NCBI RefSeq assembly: GCF_900182595.1 | Contig: NZ_FXTN01000013.1 | Span: 62,001-126,000 of the forward strand | Reading direction: 5' to 3' | DNA from: Pedobacter westerhofensis | Lineage (GTDB): Bacteria; Bacteroidota; Bacteroidia; Sphingobacteriales; Sphingobacteriaceae | DNA length: 64,000 bases | Shown: piece by piece, positions 51,627-60,743 of the stretch | Layout: each line of letters opens with the position of its first letter | Numbering within the stretch: the stretch's first letter is position 1 | The notes under the pieces: generated by a model | The model's input: only the letters and a program-made list of their open reading frames with translations | What the model was told of the DNA's origin: nothing | The model's database searches: none | Made by a program: the position numbers and the translations under genes

Positions 51627-52469
51627 TTATCTTTTAAATTTATCCCAAATCACCGGAAACAGTGTTTTCATCCATAGCTTTACAAATGCTTCGGGCACAT
51701 GTGTAGGGAAATGGTGTTTGATAAAGGCCATATACTCTTTATATGCCAGTCCTTTCGGGCTTTTCAGATAGCTGATACGTTCCTTTAATGTTGCCTTGCC
51801 CGTTTTCCAGTTATTGCCATGGTCATCTATACAACTGCCCAGCACTCCCGGCATCACTACGGCCTTAAAACCGGCTTTTTTTGCTTTCAGCGTATAATCA
51901 AAATCGGCAATGCTGTGTGTGTAGCGGTCAGACAGGATACCTACCTGCTCTACAATTTCCCTGGGCACAAGCATAATATTGGCATTGGCTAGATCGCACT
52001 CTACATATTCCGTTTCGCTGTAGGCCGTATAATTCTGCACTTTCTTTTGGTTGTACAATAACCTGCCGCCATAAGATATCTCGTTATTGTGGTCAATGGT
52101 GCTGCCTATAGCAATGGCATTAGGCACTGTGCCGTGTATATCATAATATTTAAGCAGCTTTTTGATGGCATCCTTTTCCAGTAAAGTATCGTCATTCAGG
52201 AGCAGGTAATATTCCGGATCTGTTTTCAGTGCTTCACCCCAGGAGTTGCGCATACCTCCGGCCCAGAACAGGCTGCCGCTCCCCTTAAATACTTTCACCT
52301 GCGGATATTTCTCCTGCAGTGCATCCCTCGTTCCGTCGGATGAGTTGTCGTCCGTTAAAAAAACGGTCAGCGTTGTTCCTTCGGGCAGTGCCTGTTCGTA
52401 TAGGCTCTCCAGGCAGCTCAGGGTTTTTTCACGCCGGTTAAAAGTGGCCAGTAATACGGCTATGTTCAT
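51627..52469 (-). CDS. Glycosyltransferase family 2 protein
   Basis: GT-A-fold transferase of 280 aa: VLLATFNRREKTLSCLESL, the nucleotide-binding FLTDDNSSDGTRDAL and the metal site YLLLNDDTLLEKDAI. The FDYTLKAKKAGFKAVVMPGV segment is usual for rhamnosyl- or similar GT2 enzymes. It overlaps the upstream gene by 4 bp (ATGA), showing tight coupling in the operon. Confidence 0.92.
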   Translation of the reverse strand: MNIAVLLATFNRREKTLSCLESLYEQALPEGTTLTVFLTDDNSSDGTRDALQEKYPQVKVFKGSGSLFWAGGMRNSWGEALKTDPEYYLLLNDDTLLEKDAIKKLLKYYDIHGTVPNAIAIGSTIDHNNEISYGGRLLYNQKKVQNYTAYSETEYVECDLANANIMLVPREIVEQVGILSDRYTHSIADFDYTLKAKKAGFKAVVMPGVLGSCIDDHGNNWKTGKATLKERISYLKSPKGLAYKEYMAFIKHHFPTHVPEAFVKLWMKTLFPVIWDKFKR

Positions 52470-53527
52470 AGTGCAGCTTTTGGTAAAAATTTAATCTTCT
52501 TTGCGCGTTTTCTGATTGCGCGGTAGTAACTGAGCACATAATATTCCAGACGCATGGCCAATGGCAGATATGGTATGCCCAGGGTGGATTTCACAGTTTC
52601 GAGATATACCTTATCCGGCAGGTCCAAACCATAGTCAGGCGAATGGTTTACCAGGGTGTTGTACAACCGCGCCAGTCCGTAAGTTTTTTCAGATGGCAAA
52701 TGCCAGATCGCAACTCCGGGATCAGTTTTCTCCACATTCCTGTAAAAAACAGGGTTGGTCCAGATCCTTTTCAGCAAGTCGGTACGCGGGCTGGCCTTAA
52801 AATTATTCTGATAATAGATATAACTCAGCGTTTGTGCTTCTTCGTTAAACTTAGGCATTCCTTTGGCATGACGGCGCATGAGCTCTGGCCAAAGCTTAAG
52901 GAAATCGCTAAAGATCGTGTTGATGTTTTTAACGCTGGCCAGAAAGAATTCGCCCAGGTGGTAGCCCGGAATTTCCGGCACTGCCTTACCAGAAAGATCC
53001 TGGTACAGCTGCTGCATATCTATTCTGCTCAGGCCATGTATCACCAGCTCGGTACTGCATGGGTCTTCAAAAGAGATAAAACCATTGTTAGCTGTCGCTT
53101 CGGTAAAGAGCTCCGCCGCAGGTCTGGTAAAGATACAATCAGAATCCACAATCAGGTACTGATCATCCGGGTTCTGGTTATGTTTTACAATATATTCAAG
53201 AATAGAGAATTCATAAAACTGGTTCTGGAACAGGTTAAAATAACCCTTTGGCGTTTTGTATTTAAAGTCGGTAAAAATCACCTCCACGCCCATATCTTCA
53301 AGCATTTGCTGCACGCTCTTTCCGTCAACTTCGGGAAGTACATTTACGTTGGTAAACAACAGGTGTTTCTGCGTTTTGTTAAAGCGTTTACTGGTAGCAT
53401 AGAACAAAACCAGGCAGCGCCAGTAAATATTCTGATGTTTCTGTCCTGATGATTTCTCACCGGTCTGCGGGTAGATACTTTCTTCTCCTTTTACATCCGC
53501 ACAAAGCCAGGTACATATATAATTCAT
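52466..53527 (-). CDS. Glycosyltransferase-like protein of unrecognised family
   Basis: Soluble protein of 353 aa with GT-A-like features: an early strand and helix (YWRCLVLFYATSKRF), QFYEFSILEYI and a DxD-like motif in YLIVDSDCIFTRPAAELF. The C-terminal half includes YHLGEFFLASVKNI and WHLPSEKTYGLARLYN. I cannot assign a CAZy family by eye. It overlaps both neighbours in the operon by 4 bp, between Wzy and a GT2 enzyme, so a role in assembling the repeat unit is very likely. Confidence 0.75.
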   Translation of the reverse strand: MNYICTWLCADVKGEESIYPQTGEKSSGQKHQNIYWRCLVLFYATSKRFNKTQKHLLFTNVNVLPEVDGKSVQQMLEDMGVEVIFTDFKYKTPKGYFNLFQNQFYEFSILEYIVKHNQNPDDQYLIVDSDCIFTRPAAELFTEATANNGFISFEDPCSTELVIHGLSRIDMQQLYQDLSGKAVPEIPGYHLGEFFLASVKNINTIFSDFLKLWPELMRRHAKGMPKFNEEAQTLSYIYYQNNFKASPRTDLLKRIWTNPVFYRNVEKTDPGVAIWHLPSEKTYGLARLYNTLVNHSPDYGLDLPDKVYLETVKSTLGIPYLPLAMRLEYYVLSYYRAIRKRAKKIKFLPKAAL

Positions 53528-54903
53528 ATTGGTGTGTTGGTTTTATCAGTTGATAATTCGTAATCTCTTGTTCTTCTTCTGTTTACCTGATGCCTCGGGT
53601 GAACTTCTTCATATTCTACCTCTTCAATATCATCGGTCATATCTTCCCCATCATGTTCCGCAGCTACAGTTTCTGCAGCAGGCACACGCTCCAGGTAATA
53701 GAGACAAAGCCCCACGTGCCCCCAGAAAACAAAGGGAAGCACATAACTGAAAGAGAAGATCAATCCTGCCAGTGAAAATGCAATCAGGATGATCGATTCC
53801 TGGCTCAGGCGCTTGCTAAAAGCTTTGAAGGACAGATAAACCAGATAAAAATATTTGAGGATCAGGCCAAAAAAGCCATGGTAAAATAACATCTCCATAT
53901 ACCCTTCATGAAAGTGCTGCCCGGATTTTTCCGGCCACCAGTCTACCAATGGGTTTTTCATTTCAAAACCTTCAAACGTCCATCCAAAGAAAGGCCTTTC
54001 CAGTACCATTGGAAAATATGTACGGCGCTGGTCGTCACGGAATTTACCTGTACCATCTTCACGGGCCGGGTCAAGTATTTCGCTAAACCTGTCGCCCATA
54101 AACGCCAGGAAGCCCGGAAAAACCTGTGACACCACAAACACGGCGAGCGCCAGCAGCAAAATAGCGCCGATACCCGTTCTTACCAGTTTAGACATGCCCA
54201 GCAGATTGTTCCTCATGCTCATCAGCAGATATACGCCCAATGAAAACAAAGCCGAAGCCCATACCGAGCGGTGCTGGTGGATCAGGATCACCACAAAGCA
54301 GAAGATAAACAGTCCCAGGTATTTCATTTTGCCCAGCTTCAGGAACTGGTTAAGGTACCACAGCAGCGGCAGGATCATCATAAAGATGGAGCGAGCATGG
54401 ATAATCCTGCTGTCGCCGGAGAATGGCCCGTAATCGTCCATCGTTACCGTTTCAAGGCTAAAGGAGAAACCCCGCCCGTATACCACCATAAAAGCAATGT
54501 AGAGCACAATGTAAAACTTCGCCAGAAACTCCAGCAGGTCAAGATCGAGCGTACGGCATACTGCCTTGATGTAAATCACATAACATACCGGGAACAGCAC
54601 GCTAAACATCGTCAGCTGCTGGAAAACCGAGCCGTAATTGATCATGGAATCAAATATCAGCCGTACCAGCATAAAGGTCATCAGGCCGATATAGATCTGT
54701 TCGTTCCTTTTCAGGTTACGGAAGTTATACAGCACAAAACCAAATATCGCCAGGCTCAGCAGCTTCTCATACATCAGCACGATGACAGAGACCGGCATCA
54801 CCATCCATGAGAAAATATTCTCCATCAGCAAATACGTGAAGAATACCACAAGGATTTCCTTCACATAAAATTGATAGTTAAATATTTTAACAATACGGTT
54901 CAT
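53524..54903 (-). CDS. O-antigen/exopolysaccharide polymerase (Wzy-like)
   Basis: Integral membrane protein of 459 aa with about ten to twelve hydrophobic segments and a large periplasmic loop containing RRTYFPMVLERPFFGWTF and HFHEGYMEMLFYHGFFGLI, the pattern of O-antigen ligase/polymerase proteins. It would join repeat units in the periplasm. A long acidic and then basic cytoplasmic tail (EDMTDDIEEVEYEEVHPRH) follows the last helix, which is unusual. The gene overlaps its neighbours at both ends. Confidence 0.85.
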   Translation of the reverse strand: MNRIVKIFNYQFYVKEILVVFFTYLLMENIFSWMVMPVSVIVLMYEKLLSLAIFGFVLYNFRNLKRNEQIYIGLMTFMLVRLIFDSMINYGSVFQQLTMFSVLFPVCYVIYIKAVCRTLDLDLLEFLAKFYIVLYIAFMVVYGRGFSFSLETVTMDDYGPFSGDSRIIHARSIFMMILPLLWYLNQFLKLGKMKYLGLFIFCFVVILIHQHRSVWASALFSLGVYLLMSMRNNLLGMSKLVRTGIGAILLLALAVFVVSQVFPGFLAFMGDRFSEILDPAREDGTGKFRDDQRRTYFPMVLERPFFGWTFEGFEMKNPLVDWWPEKSGQHFHEGYMEMLFYHGFFGLILKYFYLVYLSFKAFSKRLSQESIILIAFSLAGLIFSFSYVLPFVFWGHVGLCLYYLERVPAAETVAAEHDGEDMTDDIEEVEYEEVHPRHQVNRRRTRDYELSTDKTNTPI

Positions 54904-55664
54904 CAGATCATTTTTTTAATCCTGCGGAATACTTTGGGAACGATATGCGTAAGCTGGATCGTGCTCAGCAGGTTGTTGAGCATGATCACCTTCAGGCTAT
55001 TCCTGTCGTCTTCCCATTTAATTGCTTTTTCGCCCTGCAGGTACATACTCTGGAAGATATCTTCCTTTTCCGGAATAATAGCCCTGTAAATTTCTGCTTT
55101 TTTGTCTACCAGTTCCTTATTGATATAGCCAAGGTGTTTAAGGCGGAAGTTCGTACCGCGTTTTAATCCTTTGATGCCTTTCACATTAGGAGAATCAATG
55201 ATCAGGTTCTGAAAATGTCCGTCAGGATGCTCGCGCCACATGATACGGTCGTGCCCGGAAGAATAGTTTAACCTGTACCAGGAACCTGCAAAATGCTCAC
55301 GGTCTATAAAATGGAACCTGCGGAAAGCAAACTTATTGATCATTTTGCTGCTCATCAGCTTATCAAAATGCGCACGGGTAAGCCCGGGTTCAAAAATCTC
55401 GTCAATGTCCAGCCACAGGCACCAGTCGGGCTTGCGCATACGTGCATGTTCATACATCAGGTTTTTGTCCCTGCCCTCGTTATACCCTTCGGTCCTGATG
55501 ATATCCACCACCATCGGGTGCGCTTTCAGGGCTTCGTAGGTACCGTCGGTAGATCCATTGTCGAGCACTACAATTTCATCTGCCAGTTTCTCGAAACAGT
55601 CTAACCATTCTTTAACGAAGAACATTCCGTCCTTTACACGGAGCATAACTACTAATTTAGCCAT
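54903..55664 (-). CDS. Glycosyltransferase family 2 protein
   Basis: Transferase of 253 aa of the WaaE/KdtX-like type: KLVVMLRVKDGMFFVKEWLD, the donor motif IVVLDNGSTDGTYEAL and the metal site WCLWLDIDEIFEPG. The EHARMRKPDWC and HFIDREHFAGSWYRL segments fit this group. It starts 7 bp after the flippase stop codon and overlaps the wzy start (TGATG). Confidence 0.92.
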   Translation of the reverse strand: MAKLVVMLRVKDGMFFVKEWLDCFEKLADEIVVLDNGSTDGTYEALKAHPMVVDIIRTEGYNEGRDKNLMYEHARMRKPDWCLWLDIDEIFEPGLTRAHFDKLMSSKMINKFAFRRFHFIDREHFAGSWYRLNYSSGHDRIMWREHPDGHFQNLIIDSPNVKGIKGLKRGTNFRLKHLGYINKELVDKKAEIYRAIIPEKEDIFQSMYLQGEKAIKWEDDRNSLKVIMLNNLLSTIQLTHIVPKVFRRIKKMI

Positions 55665-55671
55665 AGATCTA

Positions 55672-57216
55672 CTATTGGTTAATGATACTTTGTTTATTAA
55701 AATTTATTTTGAAAACCGATGACAACATCGATGTAACATCATTTCTAAGCGACTCGTCCAGGGTGAGGATCAGCCCTGCAAAAAAGACGGCAAAACTGCC
55801 CCCGTTCAACAGGATTTTGATGATCAGCATATCTGCCGGAATCACGGTAGCGTACAGCAGGCTAAATCCCCATCCGCCCAGGGCAGACAGCGGGATGATT
55901 ATGGCCCATAACATCAGCGAGCGCCTCATCAGCGTCATATTGAGGAAGCCAAGTTTATACAGCCTTACACTAAAGAAGACAAAGTCGATCAGGATGTTCA
56001 GCGTGATCATCGTAATCATCAGCCCGATCAGCCCGTAAGCTTTGGTCACAAAATAATACAGCACACCAGAAACAATCCCTTTCAGGATATTGATAAAGCT
56101 GTTCATTTTGATATCGCCCAGTGCATAGCCCATATTGGCCATAAAATAGCCCAGCAGGTCAAAAAAGAAATTACCGATCAGCAGGTAAACCACCGTATTG
56201 CCGGCATATTTGCCTTCTCCTGTCCATGCCGTGATCAGGCTGTGGTAATTGAGCCAGAAACACAGCGCTATAAATATCGCCGCATAGGTATAATATTTAA
56301 ACTGCGTATCAATCAGGTTCCGGATGCCTTCGGTTTCGCCCTTGCCATTGGCATGGGAAATTACCGGCATCAGCGCTACAGAATGCCTGCCGATGAGCGA
56401 CTGCGTCATCTGGATGGGCCTTTTGTTGATCTCAAATACCGTGATCATGGCCGGGTTTACAAACCTGGCCAGTACAATCATGTCCATACTGGCGGCAAAG
56501 CCACCAATAATACGTGATACTGAAGTGAAGGAAAAGATCTTGATGAAACGTTTAAAGTGGCTGCCATCAAAGATGATCTCCAGCTTTTCGCGGTTGAGCA
56601 CTCTTTTTAATGCAGTAAAATTAAACACGTTGATGTATAAGGCCCGGGTTAGGTTTGAGGCCGCGATGGAGATCACGCCAAAGCCCAGGTACAGTAAAAT
56701 CACATTGGTAATCAGGAACAGTACATTAGCTGTCAGCGAACCGATGGCTACCGGGGCAGAGTTGTGCATCCCCTGGTTCATGCCGGAGAGGCTGAAAGAG
56801 ACGAGCGACATACCCGTTGCAATGATAGAAACGAGCAATGCCACCTGTAAACCATCATATTTTGATACATCCTTGTTAATGATGGTACCAATCAGAAAGT
56901 AAAAGACAAAACCCGCAATTACCGATATGGCAAGGATACAGGCAGAGGCCGAGAAACCCGAACCAATTGTCAATCCTATCTCCCGGTCAGAATTCTGCCC
57001 GCGCAGTTGTGCAATTTTTTGCTGCAAAACATCCCCTACCCCCGGATCTGCCAGTGTCATCCAGGCCAGGATATTTCCCGTGGCCAGCCAGAGGCCCAGT
57101 GTAGAAGAATCAATTCTTTTGAGGTAAAGCGGCAGCAATATGACAGAATTGATGATGTTGGTAATCACATATCCATACTGAAAAACAAAGTTCCACTTTA
57201 ATACTTTTTTGTTCAT
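55672..57216 (-). CDS. Polysaccharide flippase (Wzx/MATE-like)
   Basis: Membrane transporter of 514 aa with about 14 predicted helices, of the MOP superfamily. It carries YGYVITNIINSVILLPLYL at the N terminus and SFTSVSRIIGGFAASMDMIV in the middle, with the usual paired-bundle layout. It flips the lipid-linked repeat unit across the inner membrane for polymerisation by Wzy. Its start codon overlaps the wzc stop codon (TAATG). Confidence 0.9.
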   Translation of the reverse strand: MNKKVLKWNFVFQYGYVITNIINSVILLPLYLKRIDSSTLGLWLATGNILAWMTLADPGVGDVLQQKIAQLRGQNSDREIGLTIGSGFSASACILAISVIAGFVFYFLIGTIINKDVSKYDGLQVALLVSIIATGMSLVSFSLSGMNQGMHNSAPVAIGSLTANVLFLITNVILLYLGFGVISIAASNLTRALYINVFNFTALKRVLNREKLEIIFDGSHFKRFIKIFSFTSVSRIIGGFAASMDMIVLARFVNPAMITVFEINKRPIQMTQSLIGRHSVALMPVISHANGKGETEGIRNLIDTQFKYYTYAAIFIALCFWLNYHSLITAWTGEGKYAGNTVVYLLIGNFFFDLLGYFMANMGYALGDIKMNSFINILKGIVSGVLYYFVTKAYGLIGLMITMITLNILIDFVFFSVRLYKLGFLNMTLMRRSLMLWAIIIPLSALGGWGFSLLYATVIPADMLIIKILLNGGSFAVFFAGLILTLDESLRNDVTSMLSSVFKINFNKQSIINQ

Positions 57217-59543
57217 TACTTACCGCTGTCGATGCTAATACGTTTCTGGTCATAACTGCCCCCATACACCATTCCAGAGCCATAACCATAGCCGTAGTTC
57301 TTACCAAAGCCACGCGGGGCTACGGCATTGAAAACGATGGCAGGATTGGGAAGGTTATTGAGTTTAATATTTTCGTCGATACGCTCTACAAAAGCTTTTG
57401 GCGTGTAAGCATGGCGAACCACATACAGGGTAGCATCACAAAATTGCGCCAGTGTATAGGCATCAGAAACCGGCCCTACAGGCGGTACATCCAATACGAT
57501 GTAATCAAACTTTTCATCCAGGTAATTGAGTAGTTCTTCGGTCCTGTTGCTTAAGATCAGCTCTGAAGGATCCATGGGCAAGGCACCTGTAAGCAGTAAG
57601 GAAAGATTTTCGTTTTGTCCTGACGGGATAATTGCCTTGTCTGCAGTAATAGCGCCCTGCAGATATTCGGTAATGCCTACCGTTTGTTTGATGTTAAACT
57701 TGCGGTGCAGCGTAGGGTTGTTCAGGTCAAAATCAAGCAGTGCTACCTTTTTGCCGGTCATGGCCAGCGTAATTGCCAGATTAGATGCCACAAAGCTTTT
57801 TCCCTCCCCTGATATGGCAGAAGTAACCATCACCCTTTTATGGGTGCTGCTTACGCCCAGGTACCTTAAGGTAGTACGCAGGCTCCTGAACTGCTCTGCA
57901 ATCAGTGTGCGCTGCTGTCCGCCCATTACAATGGCGCGGTTAGATTTATCAGTAGAAATTTCGGCGATCACCGGTAAGCGGGTCAGCTTTTCGATATCGC
58001 TCTGGAACATCACATTGGTACGCAGGCCTTCTTTGGCAGTAACAAAACCAAGGCCTATAATCCCAGCACCAAATAATGCCGCCAGATAAATCATCTTTCT
58101 TTTAGGGCTCACCGGAAATTCAGAAGATTCTGCGTTGTTCACCACTTTACTTCCGGAACCGTTAGAGATATATGACAAAGCAGTTTCTTCCTTTTTCTGC
58201 AGCAGGAAAGTATAAATATTGCTTTTGATCTGCTGCTGCCTGCTGATGTCAACCATCTTGCGTTCTTTCTCTGGCATGGTTTGCAAAGCCGAAGAGTAAT
58301 TGCTGGTGGTAGACGACAGGTTTTTGCGGCTGGCCTGTAAGCTGGCACGCTGATTTTGCAGGTTCTGAACAATCTGCGGTTTTATTTTATTGATCTGGTC
58401 TATGTAAGAAACATACATCGGGTTGTTTTCACCGGTAGTTTTTTTCAGGCTTTCGGCATTCAGCTGCAGCTCATAAATATTTTTTACCATCTGGCTCAGT
58501 CCCGGGTCATTTACCCCTACTGTAGAAGGAACTACGCCATTTGCAAGGTTGTTAGAACGTACAGAACTCTCTACCTGGTCAAGTACAGACAACTGCATGT
58601 TGATCTCCCCTACCTTCTGGTCGTTGTTGCTTACGTTTTCAAGGTATAGTTTTCCCTGTGTGCCCACATCCACGGCACCTTCTACGGTACGGTAGTTCTG
58701 CAGGTTGCTTTCAATGGCAAGCAGTTCACTTTGTACGCCTGCCAGCCGCTGGCTGATAAACTCCATGGTGTTTGCGGCAAGTTTGTTCTGTTCATCAATC
58801 GCAGCATTGTTATATACCTTAAGCACGTCGTTCAGGATATCTTCTGCCCTTACCGGATCTTCATCCGTCAGCGTTACGCTCAGGATTGTAGACAGTTTGT
58901 TGGCTTCTGCCACCTTGATCCGCGATCCCAATGTTGCAGCAGCTTTCTTTTCCGTCATCAGTGAGAAAAAGAAATCACCATTGCGCTGCAGGTTCTTATT
59001 ATGCGTGTTCATCATAAACATCAGCATACCATAGGGTGTGTTCACCCAGGTATTCAGCGGATATTTTTTACCCTCAATCGTTACTGCCGATTGTGCAAAT
59101 GTGAATGCTACAGGCTCTGAAGCCTTAATCGATTTAGGGTCTTTGGCAACAATCTGTACAGGTGAGCTTTGGTAGGCCACATCTTTTGACAGCGCAGTTT
59201 TGGTATATACCGGCGCATAGAGCGACAGGTTTTCTACTACTTTATACAGGATGGGATTAGACATGATCATCTCTCGCTCATTGTCAATCGTCTTTTTTGG
59301 AGCGGTGGTTTGCATCGGGGCATCCGATTTCAATTCATCGGCACCCTTTTTCTCATTGATCATGATGCGTGCCGTAGCTTCATACAATGGCGGGGTCATC
59401 TTTAGATAAACCCATGAGCAGGCCAGGGCAACGGCAAATAAAATGGCGAACAATGGCCAGTACGGCAATAACTTAAAAAGCATATTACCTCCCTGCTCTG
59501 TGGCTACCTGTTGCGGCTCTGACGTTTTTCTGATCAATTTCAT
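57216..59543 (-). CDS. wzc: Wzc-like polysaccharide co-polymerase / tyrosine autokinase
   Basis: Inner-membrane chain-length regulator and BY-kinase of 775 aa. TM1 lies at about residues 25-48 and is followed by a Wzz domain, a long periplasmic coiled coil (about 250-450) and TM2 (IYLAALFGAGIIGLGFV). The cytoplasmic kinase has Walker A SAISGEGKSFVA, Walker A' VALLDFDLNNP and Walker B DYIVLDVPPV. The C terminus is rich in Tyr and Gly (NYGYGYGSGMVYGGSYD), the expected autophosphorylation cluster. No low-molecular-weight phosphatase gene (Wzb) is adjacent. It follows wza after 15 bp. Confidence 0.93.
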   Translation of the reverse strand: MKLIRKTSEPQQVATEQGGNMLFKLLPYWPLFAILFAVALACSWVYLKMTPPLYEATARIMINEKKGADELKSDAPMQTTAPKKTIDNEREMIMSNPILYKVVENLSLYAPVYTKTALSKDVAYQSSPVQIVAKDPKSIKASEPVAFTFAQSAVTIEGKKYPLNTWVNTPYGMLMFMMNTHNKNLQRNGDFFFSLMTEKKAAATLGSRIKVAEANKLSTILSVTLTDEDPVRAEDILNDVLKVYNNAAIDEQNKLAANTMEFISQRLAGVQSELLAIESNLQNYRTVEGAVDVGTQGKLYLENVSNNDQKVGEINMQLSVLDQVESSVRSNNLANGVVPSTVGVNDPGLSQMVKNIYELQLNAESLKKTTGENNPMYVSYIDQINKIKPQIVQNLQNQRASLQASRKNLSSTTSNYSSALQTMPEKERKMVDISRQQQIKSNIYTFLLQKKEETALSYISNGSGSKVVNNAESSEFPVSPKRKMIYLAALFGAGIIGLGFVTAKEGLRTNVMFQSDIEKLTRLPVIAEISTDKSNRAIVMGGQQRTLIAEQFRSLRTTLRYLGVSSTHKRVMVTSAISGEGKSFVASNLAITLAMTGKKVALLDFDLNNPTLHRKFNIKQTVGITEYLQGAITADKAIIPSGQNENLSLLLTGALPMDPSELILSNRTEELLNYLDEKFDYIVLDVPPVGPVSDAYTLAQFCDATLYVVRHAYTPKAFVERIDENIKLNNLPNPAIVFNAVAPRGFGKNYGYGYGSGMVYGGSYDQKRISIDSGK

Positions 59544-59558
59544 CCTTCTATAATTTGC

Positions 59559-60368
59559 TTAACGGGCAATACGGTCAATAATGATTGCACCAAATGAGAG
59601 TGCACTTAATATGATAGGCAGCAGTTGCGATGTTCTTGTTGAACCTGCAACTTTTGCTTTATTGGTTTCTACATAAACGATATCATTTGATTTCAGATAG
59701 TAATATTCCGAATCAAATATTTCACTTGAATTGAGGTTGATCCTTTTGATCTTTTTTACACCGTCTTCTTCCCTGATCACCATCACATTGTCTTTACGTC
59801 CGTAGATGGTAATGTCACCGGCAAGGCCAAGGGCTTCAAGCAGGGATATTTTTTCACTTGGCACATTCACTACTGAAGGCCTTGATACTTCACCAAGCAC
59901 AGATACTTTAAAGTTAAGCTGGCGGACAATCACAATAGGGTCTACCAAAAGTTTTCTGTTGATCAGCTCATTGGTAATCTTTAAACGCAGCTGGTTGGTA
60001 GTTAGCCCGGCAATCTGCAGATCGCCCAGTACAGGGAACTGGATCTTGCCTTCTTCATTTACCAGATAACCCGGCGAAGTCAGGTTGATACCACCCAAAC
60101 CTGTACTGCTTACGTAAGAGTTGTTGGGTTTATTAAAAATTTCTGTAGCTGCAGGGTTTAAACTGGTAACTGCAATACTAAGCAGGTCGTTTGCCTGTAT
60201 CACGTTCCTGGAAGGAATATTTGCTGATTTAAGTACTGCATCCTGCTGGTCGCTGAAATAAACTGTCTTTTTAGAACTTGCGCAAGAGCTAAGTAACATT
60301 TCTGAGCAGATGAACACTAAAAGTGTAAGCGCCGTTCCGCGAGCGCTGAGTTGAATTCCTTTGAACAT
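59559..60368 (-). CDS. wza: Wza-like polysaccharide export lipoprotein (SLBB)
   Basis: Outer-membrane export protein of 269 aa with a lipobox ending at Cys29 (LLSSCASS). The mature protein has the Poly_export domain (IQANDLLSIAVTSLNPAA, FPVLGDLQIAGLTTNQL) followed by one SLBB domain (VSVLGEVSRPSVVNVPSE, LLEALGLAGDITIYGRKDNV). Near the end is one hydrophobic helix (LPIILSALSFGAIII), which replaces the long E. coli Wza C terminus. It is the first gene of the operon, expected to contact the Wzc periplasmic domain. Confidence 0.93.
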   Translation of the reverse strand: MFKGIQLSARGTALTLLVFICSEMLLSSCASSKKTVYFSDQQDAVLKSANIPSRNVIQANDLLSIAVTSLNPAATEIFNKPNNSYVSSTGLGGINLTSPGYLVNEEGKIQFPVLGDLQIAGLTTNQLRLKITNELINRKLLVDPIVIVRQLNFKVSVLGEVSRPSVVNVPSEKISLLEALGLAGDITIYGRKDNVMVIREEDGVKKIKRINLNSSEIFDSEYYYLKSNDIVYVETNKAKVAGSTRTSQLLPIILSALSFGAIIIDRIAR

Positions 60369-60743
60369 GAGTAGTATTAGTTTATGTGACCATCTATGCC
60401 ATAATCAGGCCTTTTTTCTGCCAGTTCAAAAATTATGCTACTCTCCATGTACGGGCGTTGCGGCGATTTAAAAGCTGGATTGAATTTCAAAAAACGGCCT
60501 CTGAGCGCATACAGGGCACTATATTCCTGAGAGTGATTTTTTGCATCATCAATTTCCCGGAACTATTTCCCCCAATTGAGTAAAATTGAGAAATTTCTTA
60601 AACTACCTGCCCCGGAGAAAAATATTTTTTTTGAAAAAAATATTCCCAAAAAGAATGAGGATTACACATACATGGGTGTTACTGTAATGTTTCTGCGCTG
60701 CCGCGCGTATAAAACCCTGTAGCAATTATAGTACGCAGGTCAC
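60369..60743 (-). promoter_or_regulatory. Upstream region of the exopolysaccharide operon
   Basis: Non-coding region of 375 bp. On the minus strand TTTTTG (60427-60432) is followed after 19 nt by TGATTATG, a weak -33/-7 pair. Further upstream are two direct AATTGAG repeats 10 bp apart (60574-60580, 60584-60590) and an A/T-only hairpin (AATATTTTTTT with AAAAAAATATT, 60621-60644). The hairpin is a possible bend or a terminator for the acyltransferase gene, which ends at 60744. Confidence 0.45.

Noticed and set aside
60386..60583. A 65-codon plus-strand frame upstream of wza.
   Set aside because: No recognisable features; it lies in the expected promoter region of the exopolysaccharide operon.
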